DNA of 20,294 nucleotides. It comes from Acrasis kona. Its lineage: Eukaryota > Heterolobosea > Eutetramitea > Acrasida > Acrasidae. This document shows positions 9,919-18,183 of this stretch, piece after piece; position 1 is the stretch's first letter, and the number at the start of each line of letters is the position of its first letter. The notes below the pieces were generated by a model, which was not told where the DNA came from, ran no database searches, and worked only from the letters and a program-made list of their open reading frames with translations. Where the stretch lies: assembly GCA_026419775.2 (NCBI GenBank), contig JAOPGA020000692.1:2-20295 (forward strand), read 5' to 3'. The position numbers and the translations under genes were made by a program.

Positions 9919-10308
9919 GTCAAAACAACCAGTAATTGAATGAGCGCGACAAATAAATAGTCAACTTCGATTTTTAGTTCGAAAAATTAATCATAATTGC
10001 CGACAACACACAAACTTGTTTGGTAGAACATTCACGGGCTTTTTAAAATATTGGATTAGTATCTATCCAGTGCGACCTAATTAACTACATTTTATTATAA
10101 ACAGGAGCATTCGCACACCTACCGTGAAATTTCAATCCAGAAGTTCAACCAACAAAGTTTGACAGAGACAAGTAGCACGACACATCTTTCCGTCCAATAA
10201 AAATTCCATTGTCCCCACTGGAATATGATTCTATACTGCGTTTTCTTTTTATGACAGGTTGACATCTTTTTATTACAAATTCGATAATCTGACCAGATCC
10301 TCCCAACC
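9919..10308. promoter_or_regulatory. Divergent upstream region of CFAP44 (-) and dsRNA helicase (+)
   Basis: These 390 bases lie between two ATGs pointing apart, so they must hold both promoters. They are AT-rich, with TTTTTAAAATATTGG near 10041 and TTTTATTATAAACA near 10090. I found no clear RFX-type X-box and no convincing TATA box, and assign no specific site. Confidence 0.45.
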
Positions 10309-12615
10309 ATGACCCATTTTATGCGCTCCTACCAAGAGGAATTATACGATGAGTGCACCAAAAACAACGTAATATGCGTGCTTCCAACAGGAAGCGGTAA
10401 AACGATAATTGCCGCTCACGTGGTAAAGTACATGTTAGAAAACGACCAAAGAAGGCACATAGTGTTCCTAGTGTGTACAAGTCCTCTTGTAGATCAACAG
10501 GCCAAAGTTATAAAGAGCGTTATAAACGACAAAGATGTTACTGTTGGGGGATTTAGAGGGAAAACGAACCTACCTTTCTATGATACCAACACAAAAAAAA
10601 TTAGGATGAACGTTACAGTGATGACTGCAGAATTATTCAACAACGCGGTTTCACGGGCACCGGAACTCTTTCAGCAAATATCAATGATCATCTTGGACGA
10701 GTGCCACAACACAAGAAAGAACCATCCCTACCGTACGTTGATGGTAAAACATTTCTTACCCTTAAAACAAAAATCCGAAATTGACCCGCCGAAAATCCTT
10801 GGCCTGTCCGCTTCACCAGCATCAAAGGAAACGACCGGAGAGACCATGATAAACATTATGCAATTATGTCACGATCTTGGATGTAGAGTGCGTCAAGTAA
10901 CCAAACAGAACGAAGAATTGGAAAAACACGTACACAAGCCAGACATTGAAGTAATCGTTACCGATCTGGATGAAAAGGCAAAAGAAGTTAAAAAATTTGT
11001 ACTAAGCGTAATGGGCCCCACCAAAGAAACTTTACTTTCGGAACTATACAACAAGAACGACGCAAGAACTGTTAGTTTAAAGAACATGGAGTACGGAAGT
11101 GAAGAGTTCGAAAACGAGGTAAATTCTTACCAATCATCCCTTCATATCACCGAACTCATGTGTCGGTTCAATCAATCTCTCATCTTGTTGGACAATCGCT
11201 CATGTCATGCATGTTGGGAACACATGGTAGCATTTCACAACAGGGTACTTCAAGGAGACGATGAAATTTTAAAAAAAGTAGTCACCTCGGCATACGACCC
11301 CAGACGCTTCGACTTGAATCAACTTCCAAAAAATTGTAACAAACAACTTGCCCTCCTCCAACAACTAGAAAAGGACCTCAGAAAAAACGCACTCGTGTTC
11401 GTCAAAACAAAAGAAGATGCCATAGAGCTCAAAGAACTGATCACCGATAGATTACGAATCCAATGTGAATGTCTGTTGGGACATGCAGGCGAATTCGGTA
11501 TGACCAGTCACGAACAACAAACCGTGGTGGATAAATTCAAAAAGAGAGAAATCACAGTCTTGATTGCGACGAGCGTAGCAGAAGAGGGTCTCGATATACC
11601 CGACTGTAACTTGGTAGTTAGAATGTACGGCATCAACAGCGCTCTGGAGTTGATTCAGAGCAGAGGTAGAGCTCGTAGCAAAGAATCTAGGTTTTTGGCC
11701 TTGTATCACAAGGGATCTCATGATTTGGTCAAATTGGAGCGATCCAAGATTTATGAGTACAAGATGAAACATGCCATTGATATCTTGTCATCTCCAGAGG
11801 TGGAGAAACGACTCGATGACACCATCTATAGTCAAAAGTCAATATACAATGATCTGGATATTAACTTGAGCGTTATATTCGATATTGTATGGATTACTAG
11901 TTTGAAGATTAAACATGATTTGAAGCACCATATTCAGTTGTTGGAGGATTTGAACGAGAAACAAACAGAAGAGGAACCGATTCAACTATTAACTGCAACT
12001 GTTTTCAAGTTGATGGGAGTCAATCCAGTGTTTATAAGCAAAGCTAAAGGTGCCTCTCATTCTCCAATGTTTACTGGTAGTTGGAGCATTGAATTAAAGG
12101 GCAATCCAAGAGTTCGTCAGTTCGTGTGGCCCACTCATGACAATGACTTTGAATGGTTCTTCAAGAAGAGCGAAGCCAGAGCGTGCATGGCTAAGAGATT
12201 CTTGGCAGAATTGAAAGCTAGAGATTTGATTGTTCATTTAAAGAATCATTCCCAAGTACCTGAGAAGCAACCGCAACCACAACAACAACAACAAGATCAG
12301 CAGCAACAGCCAAATAAGAATGAAAGTAGGAAGAAGCTGAAGGACACTTTTGTTTCTGCTAACAAGTTTGTCACAGAGAGAAATTCCCTCTCGATTCTCA
12401 ATTATGCTTCTCAATCATTGCTGTCGAAAATTATTGATGAATATGAAAGTACGCAATTTGGCTATTTTGTTTGTACCATTAAATTGCACTCGATAGATTT
12501 GAGTGGTGTGTCAGGTGGGTGCAATACAAAGGCTATGGCTAAAAAGGAAGCAGCGATGGATCTTGTTAAGCAACTCCCTGATAACTTTCTTGTGCCTGAA
12601 ACATGTCTTCTTTGA
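10309..12615 (+). CDS. RIG-I/Dicer-class DECH helicase with two C-terminal dsRNA-binding domains
   Basis: Predicted cytosolic dsRNA-dependent ATPase of 768 aa without introns. The helicase begins at once: SYQEELYDEC (Q-like), PTGSGKT (26-32, motif I), DECH (130-133, motif II), GLSASP (about 165-170, motif III), then ATSVAEEGLDIPD (about 419, motif V) and QSRGRARS (about 450, motif VI). Between the two RecA lobes is a helical, charged insert, as in RIG-I and Dicer helicases. A first dsRBD-like stretch lies at about 563-645 (SPMFTGSWSIELKG ... KKSEARACMAKRFLAEL), then a Gln-rich linker (about 653-670), then a clear dsRBD at about 690-762 ending TKAMAKKEAAMDLVKQL. No CARD, RNase III, PAZ or zinc-type regulatory domain is seen. 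A role in RNA interference or virus-RNA sensing is inference. The ATG has good context (ACCATGA). Codon choice changes near 11640. Confidence 0.88.
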   Translation: MTHFMRSYQEELYDECTKNNVICVLPTGSGKTIIAAHVVKYMLENDQRRHIVFLVCTSPLVDQQAKVIKSVINDKDVTVGGFRGKTNLPFYDTNTKKIRMNVTVMTAELFNNAVSRAPELFQQISMIILDECHNTRKNHPYRTLMVKHFLPLKQKSEIDPPKILGLSASPASKETTGETMINIMQLCHDLGCRVRQVTKQNEELEKHVHKPDIEVIVTDLDEKAKEVKKFVLSVMGPTKETLLSELYNKNDARTVSLKNMEYGSEEFENEVNSYQSSLHITELMCRFNQSLILLDNRSCHACWEHMVAFHNRVLQGDDEILKKVVTSAYDPRRFDLNQLPKNCNKQLALLQQLEKDLRKNALVFVKTKEDAIELKELITDRLRIQCECLLGHAGEFGMTSHEQQTVVDKFKKREITVLIATSVAEEGLDIPDCNLVVRMYGINSALELIQSRGRARSKESRFLALYHKGSHDLVKLERSKIYEYKMKHAIDILSSPEVEKRLDDTIYSQKSIYNDLDINLSVIFDIVWITSLKIKHDLKHHIQLLEDLNEKQTEEEPIQLLTATVFKLMGVNPVFISKAKGASHSPMFTGSWSIELKGNPRVRQFVWPTHDNDFEWFFKKSEARACMAKRFLAELKARDLIVHLKNHSQVPEKQPQPQQQQQDQQQQPNKNESRKKLKDTFVSANKFVTERNSLSILNYASQSLLSKIIDEYESTQFGYFVCTIKLHSIDLSGVSGGCNTKAMAKKEAAMDLVKQLPDNFLVPETCLL
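12266..12318 (+). repeat. CAA/CAG repeat (poly-Gln linker)
   Basis: An impure CAA/CAG run encodes QPQPQQQQQDQQQQP between the two dsRNA-binding regions of the helicase, a probable flexible linker. Confidence 0.8.
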
Positions 12616-12621
12616 AATAAA
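12616..12621 (+). terminator. Helicase poly(A) signal directly after the stop
   Basis: AATAAA follows the TGA stop (12613-12615) with no spacer. The next gene's ATG is at 12686, so the 3' UTR must be very short. Confidence 0.65.
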
Positions 12622-12685
12622 ATAATTATTTTTATACTTTTGTTGTAAGATTGGACAACCAATCAATACAAGACACATTTTGATC

Positions 12686-14207
12686 ATGTCAGGCTCTGCC
12701 AGTGTGCTATACATTTTAGATTTAAAGGGAAAGCCTCTAATAAGCAGAAATTATCGTGGCGATATCCCCAACAATATTATAGAAAAATTCAGAAAAAGGG
12801 TAGTCAAGGAGGAGAATGAGAGTAACATACGGCCCGTATTTGAAGATAGTGGATACTCCTTCTTTCACGTTAAACACCGAAATCTCTTCTGTAAGTAACC
12901 TGTGTTACGCACAACTCACATCCGTACAGTTGTGATGGTATCCAAACAAAATGCCAACGCCATGATGGTTCTAAGCTTCCTACTGAATGTGATCAACGTT
13001 TTTAAACATTACTTTAGAGAAGTTGAAGAAGAAAGCATCAAAGACAATTTTGTTGTTGTATACGAACTATTGGACGAAATGATGGACTTTGGATACCCAC
13101 AAAGCACAGAACCAAAAATTCTCCAAGAGTTCATCAAAGTGGAGTCGCACAAACTACAAATAGATAAAAAAATATCAGAAGCACTTGGAGTGGGCCTAGG
13201 CGGCAACCAATTCAACATTTCAACGCTGGCCAATTCATTTTCACAACTAGTGGTCCAATTAGCAGAGGGTGCAGTCCAGCAGGTCACCAATGCAGAGCCA
13301 TCCGATAATCTGTCCAAAGTAACCGTTCCCAAAGAATTCACTGCCAACATTTCCTGGAGACCAGCAAACATTGTACACAAAAAGAATGAGTGCTTCCTTG
13401 ATGTGGTGGAGAGCGTTAATGTATTATTGAGTCCATCAGGAAGTACTTTGAGATCAGAAATTCTTGGAGTGCTAAAGATGAGAACATTTTTGACTGGCAT
13501 GCCAGAGCTGAAACTTGGTCTTAACGACAAGGTACTATTTGAGAATTTGGGAAGGACCACAAAGGGACGCGCTGTTGAGCTTGAAGACGTAAAGTTCCAT
13601 CAATGTGTTCGCTTGAACCGCTTTGAACAAGTCAGTACCATGATTTCATACTTGACGTTAACATGTATAGGAAAGAACCATTTCGTTCGTACCTCCTGAT
13701 GGAGAGTTTGATTTGATGAGTTATCGCCTCAACACAAAAGTCAAAGCATTGGTCATGGTGGACATGGAATCGGAACTTCACTCAGAGTCACGCATCGCTT
13801 ACAAGGTGACTGCCAAATCACAATTCAAGAGGAGATCAACAGCAAACAATGTGGACATTTTCATACCCGTTCCACGTGATTCTGACACACCTACGTTCAC
13901 GACCAGCATGGGGTCAGCAGAGTATGCACCCGAACATGACGCCATCAAGTGGACGATTAAACAATTCCAAGGAGGCAAGGAATACACAATGAAGTGTCAG
14001 GTCAACTTACCTAGCACAACCAATGGGTCTACACAGTATGCAGAAGTCAAGAAGAGACCCGTCAAGGTTCAATTCGAGATTCCTTACTTTACTGTGAGCG
14101 GACTGCAAGTGAGATATCTAAAGATTATGGACAAGAGTGGTTATCAAGGATTACCATGGGTCAGATACATTACACAAAGTGGAGAATATTCGGTTAGACA
14201 CAATTAA
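12686..14207 (+). CDS. AP1M1: AP-1 clathrin adaptor complex, mu subunit
   Basis: Medium chain of the AP-1 adaptor at the trans-Golgi network and endosomes, which reads YxxPhi sorting signals in cargo and links it to clathrin. Exons 12686-12890, 12930-13630 and 13671-14207 encode 480 aa. The N-terminal longin domain (about 1-140) begins MSGSASVLYILDLKGKPLIS and continues with YELLDEMMDFGYPQ. The mu-homology domain (about 215-480) has KNECFLDVVESVN, GMPELKLGLNDKVLFEN, VKFHQCVRLNRFE and SQFKRRSTANNV, and ends PWVRYITQSGEY, the mu1 signature rather than mu2-mu4. It is about 57 residues longer than the usual 423 because of an extra linker segment after HKLQ. I chose the ATG at 12686 because the mu1 N-terminus starts there. 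It lies 70 nt after the helicase stop, so its promoter must be tiny or overlap that gene. Confidence 0.96.
12891..12929 (+). other. Intron 1 of AP-1 mu (39 nt)
   Basis: GTAAGT...CTCACATCCGTACAG, phase 1. It joins HRNLF to FVMVSKQNA. Length is divisible by three, but reading through meets an in-frame TAA at once. Confidence 0.92.
13631..13670 (+). other. Intron 2 of AP-1 mu (40 nt)
   Basis: GTCAGT...TTAACATGTATAG, phase 0. It joins LNRFEQ to ERTISFVPPDGEF, exactly the conserved mu1 sequence. Confidence 0.95.
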
Positions 14208-14211
14208 TAAA
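14206..14211 (+). terminator. AP-1 mu poly(A) signal overlapping the stop codon
   Basis: TAATAAA: AATAAA starts at the second base of the stop (14205-14207). The expected cleavage zone reaches the 3' end of the convergent MAP3K gene. Confidence 0.65.
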
Positions 14212-14246
14212 TCACATTGTACAATTGATGCTTTTTATATTTTTGA

Positions 14247-17202
14247 TTACAACTGACGCTGTACTGGTGTGGAACCGTTTTGACTCCTCTGTCCCACGGT
14301 CCTTGCTGTACTTTTTTTCTGTGGACTCCCTAGCGTAGGTTTTACTGGAGATTTGTTGCCCGAGCCCATCGGAGATGCTGGTGTTAGTGATGCTTGATTT
14401 GATTTTGGACTTGTTTGTGTGTTAATGTTTGAAGGCATGCGAGCAGAGGGTGTCTTTCTCTTGGCCATGAGTGGTCCCATATCATCCACACCTTCCGCGA
14501 CGTTTGTCTTCATTGGTATTGGTTTTTTGATATGCTTGCCTGGAGCTGTGTGAGCTCTATCTTTAGTTTCAGATTCAACCATCTCCTTCATTTTTGTCCT
14601 TTGCTCTTGTTGATATAGCCTCTGTTCCTCTTCGAATTTTAGCCTTTTTGATTCCTCTAGTGCCCTCTTTTCGTTGGAGAGCTGAGCTTTTTTGAGTTCA
14701 TCTGTGTAGATGCTAGTGATTGGCTGATCCATTGGAGAAGTTGGCACGTTAGGGCTGTAGCTTTGTACCTGCAGTGATAGAGGATACGATGAGTTATAGC
14801 TAGGATTGTTGCTAGGAACAAGAGTGTCATCATCTTGATCTCTAAATGTGTCAACATGCATCCTCCTACTTCCTGAATATGTATTGTTGATGCTTCCCTT
14901 CTTAGGAGATCCCTTGACGATCCCGCGGTTTCTTGGACTGGGTACATCCCTAGGACTCTCATTTCCATTTCGTATTGGAAAATCCTCTTCGTCGTCATCG
15001 CTATATTGATCGTTGCTTGCTGTGGAGCTTCCACTTCTAGGCCTAACGGCTCTATTTTCTACAATATTTTTTGGAAGCTGTTGTTTTTCGTCAACCATTT
15101 TCTTGCTCAGGGCAATCATCTCCTTCATGTTGTCAATACTCTTACTCTGCCATACAACACGCTTCTTTATAAACCTCATGATGGAATTTGTATCATCATA
15201 TCCATCTTTTGCACTAACAGGGTCATACAAATTCTTTTCAAATTCACCATGTCGAGGTATATTTTCAATGGAGATAATATTCTTATCAACGTTTGTGTCC
15301 ATCATGTATTCTTCTTCGTCGTCAATGGTGGAGGAGAAATTAGTAGACGGTGCTCTGCTACTGCTAGTGCTCTGTTTGAGTCTTGCAGCAATATGCTCTG
15401 GTGTTCTAGCTCTTCCTGGCATCAACGTATCACTTTGACTATTCGCTGCTGGAGATGAAGCGCCGATAGAAGCAGGTACGCTAGCTTGTCGTCCAGGTGT
15501 GACTGGCCGTATCGGCTCAGGTTCGTCTGATCCATAAGGAAGCTCTACATCCTTCAACCAAGGATGATTTAACAAATCAAATGCAGTAGCTCTTTTAGCA
15601 GGATCTCTCACAAAACATAAATCCAAAAAATTTCTGGCCAATTTTGATATGTTATCAGAATAGAAGGGAGGATCTGTTTTTGATGCAATGTGGAACATGA
15701 CGGCTGCTGCAGTTGTGTACTCTGCAAAGGGTGGTTTGCCTGTAAACATTTCTAATACAGTACAAGCCACGCTCCATATATCAGCACTCCTACCATGACC
15801 CGTCTGCATAATCACCTCAGGTGCCATAAAATGGGGAGTGCCCATCAATGACTTGAATTCACACGACATTGTGATAATGTCTTGAATTTGTCTGGACGCA
15901 CCAAAGTCAGCCAACTTCAACACACCTTCCACATTCACAAGAATGTTTGCCCCTTTGATATCACGATGGACAATCTTATTTACATGAAGGTATTGTAAAC
16001 CGGTTAGAATTTGTTTGGTGTACTGCTTAATCACCTCCTCACTCAAGCGACCATACCTTTTCACAAGCGATGCCACCGACCCACCCGCAATGTATTCTAA
16101 AAAAATATTAAGCGTTGTGCCTACTTTTTCTGCTCCATAATACTGTACAATGTTCTCGTGCTCCAAACTCTTCATCACGTTGATCTCTCGTTGAAGTGCT
16201 ACTAATTTCTCGTCGAGAATGTTAGGGGGCACATTTGCAAATGTAATTTCTTTTATGACAAAGAGATTTCCAAAATCCATGTTGTAGCTCAAATAAACCC
16301 TTCCGTTAGCTCCCTGTCCTATCAAATCTCCCTTCCTGTAGTTCTTGATAGCAACAGTGCGTCGTCTGGCTCTAGTTCTCGTAGGGGCTGGCGCAACTTG
16401 CGGAGGTCGGGATTCTTCCTCGTTGTGACCGGATGAGGATGACTCTCTACTACTGGTGCGAGATCTTGGTGATGTTGAATCCCCTTTTGGTGGAAGTTGA
16501 TGTACGCTACTGGGTGAGTGGTTTCCCTGCGATGAATTAGTGCCAATGTTTCTTGGTGTTCTTGGTGATTCGGGAGGAGTGAAGTGCATTGTATTTTTCG
16601 GGCTCGGAACAGGTGACGGTTGCCGTTTTATGTATGCAGTTGGTATGTTCGTTTGAGCTTTGTGTGAAGGGGATTGTTGCGTGATGCTCATCATTGTATT
16701 CTGTCTTACGCTGGGTGATTGAGGAAACATGCCGTTCAATCTCGACGATGTCGGTGTCGATGGTGACATTGCTGATACTAGAGGTGACGGAGATCTTGAA
16801 GATAGTCTACTACTAGTTCCCACAGTCACAATTGGTTGGGCTGGCCGTCTGTCCGGAGCTACCTGTGTTAATGTATTGATTTGCTGCGAGCGTTTGGCTG
16901 ACGGGACTCTGGGCGCTCCAGGGTCATATCCTTTTGTTTGTCTAGCTCCTTGTACTACAAAATTCTAAAAAGTTAGCTGGATGGAATTAATGTCAGTATA
17001 CCTTCTTCTTCGTGTCTAGTTCTAGCTTTGCATTTTTCTGAGAAAGCGGACTAGTATTTGATGACGAGCTGTGCGAGCGAGGTGTGCCCGGACTCTTCAA
17101 AGGCCGACTATCAATGTCCCTTTGATAATTATTGTCATAAATTTCTTCAATATCGTCAGTATTAACGTCATCATCAAATTCGTGGTATCTCTGATTCATC
17201 AT
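14247..17202 (-). CDS. STE11/MEKK-type MAP kinase kinase kinase
   Basis: Ser/Thr kinase of the MAP3K (STE11/MEKK/ANP) group, expected to phosphorylate MAP2Ks. Exons 17202-17002 and 16964-14247 give about 972 aa, counted from the first of two adjacent ATGs (17202, 17199). The kinase domain spans about 276-541: glycine loop LIGQGANGRVY, VIK lysine about 305, catalytic HRDIKGAN (Asp about 402), DFG (Asp about 420), then GTPHFMAPEVIM and the closing HPWLKDVELP. All catalytic residues are present. The N-terminal 275 residues and C-terminal 430 are low-complexity, rich in Ser, Pro and Arg with many SP/TP sites, plus a short charged helix (about 800-840), which suggests regulation by proline-directed phosphorylation. 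No RhoGTPase-binding or SAM domain is apparent. The gene converges on AP-1 mu and diverges from the F-box gene. After the stop there is no AATAAA, only an A-rich AATATAAAA. Confidence 0.93.
16965..17001 (-). other. Intron of the MAP3K gene (37 nt)
   Basis: GTATAC...GCTAACTTTTTAG, phase 0. It joins LDTKKK to NFVVQGARQ. The exon 2 frame is open upstream to this acceptor and has no ATG near its start. Confidence 0.88.
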
Positions 17203-17535
17203 GATATTCACAACAGGTATTCATAAATAATGTCAATCTTATCAGCGACGTTGGATGTACCAGGTTGGCCGGATGAAACACGCAAAAATTTGATAATTGG
17301 TGCAGCTGATTACAAAAATAAGGCAAACAACATCATCAGCGTTGTCTAAGATTTTATTGTGTAAACTTGAGATTATACTTAGAAGTAGTGAAAAAGGTCC
17401 TGATAAATAGCCCAAAGTCATTGAGATGAAAATTCAAGTAAGGAAGAAGGAAGTCCATAAATTACTTTTTAGCGTTCAGCAAACAAAATCAAAATAAGAT
17501 CAAGCACTAACAAGAAGTCAACTTGTTAATTTAGA
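17203..17535. promoter_or_regulatory. Divergent upstream region of MAP3K (-) and F-box gene (+)
   Basis: These 333 bases separate two divergent ATGs. A 39-codon plus-strand frame (17230-17349) begins MSILSATLDVPGWPDETRKN and looks protein-like, but it has no recognisable family and could be a 5' leader ORF, a small gene or chance. No TATA box or other motif is convincing. Confidence 0.4.
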
Positions 17536-18036
17536 ATGAAAAATATGTTGATTGAGGTCGGGGATGATATCTTGTATGAGATTTTCAAGTTTTTGACTGA
17601 GGATAGGCTTGCACAAATTCAACATATGGATTGTCGGTTGGCAGATCTTGTTAATGTTGTGCTAAGGGAAAGACTAATCACATTCTACTCTCCGTTCATT
17701 AAATCCAAACAAAACCTCGAAGATCTTGTAAATGATGTAATCAAGCAGGTTGAGGACTCACAATCTCAAAACCACATGCAAGATGACATGCAAGAATGTG
17801 AGGATGACTTTTTCGAAAGAGATTTCTACCAAAACTCATATGACCGATACTTTGAACTAGACTATGAAACTGAGTACGACTCAATTGATGATGGAATTCA
17901 AGCAGACGATTTTGCCGATTCATTCGATGAGATACAAGTGGACGGTTTATTCTCAGAGAGCAGACTAGACGCTCCTATCAGGCCTATTGACTTCAAAGTA
18001 TTATTTGTATCAGCCTCTTCTCTAATGAAATCATAA
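17536..18036 (+). CDS. Small F-box-like protein with acidic C-terminus
   Basis: A 166-aa intronless frame. Residues about 6-48 resemble an F-box (IEVGDDILYEIFKFL, then a charged helix with HMDCRLADLVN), the motif that binds SKP1 in SCF ubiquitin ligases. The rest carries no known substrate-binding repeat (no LRR, WD40 or Kelch). It is rich in Asp/Glu and aromatic residues (DRYFELDYETEYDSIDDG), and ends with TAA embedded in TAATAAA, which supports a genuine gene end. The ATG at 17536 is the first in frame after an upstream stop. Most F-box proteins are longer, so this may be a minimal adaptor or a lineage-specific protein. The F-box call rests on pattern only. Confidence 0.6.
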   Translation: MKNMLIEVGDDILYEIFKFLTEDRLAQIQHMDCRLADLVNVVLRERLITFYSPFIKSKQNLEDLVNDVIKQVEDSQSQNHMQDDMQECEDDFFERDFYQNSYDRYFELDYETEYDSIDDGIQADDFADSFDEIQVDGLFSESRLDAPIRPIDFKVLFVSASSLMKS

Positions 18037-18040
18037 TAAA
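18035..18040 (+). terminator. F-box gene poly(A) signal overlapping the stop codon
   Basis: TAATAAA with AATAAA starting at the second base of the stop (18034-18036), 144 nt before the Rae1 ATG. Confidence 0.65.
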
Positions 18041-18183
18041 ACTTCTGTATTATAATAATTAGATATTTCTATCCGTTCGTGAATCTTTGCAATGATGAGT
18101 AACAGTCTTGATATCATCTTTATATCATAGAGATAGATAATTATTGTAAAAGTATATTACAACCTGTAACATAGGAACTTGAA

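Noticed and set aside
13009-13560. 183-codon minus-strand frame opposite AP-1 mu.
   Set aside because: It lies wholly antisense to conserved mu1 coding sequence and its Ser/Leu-rich product is the expected shadow.
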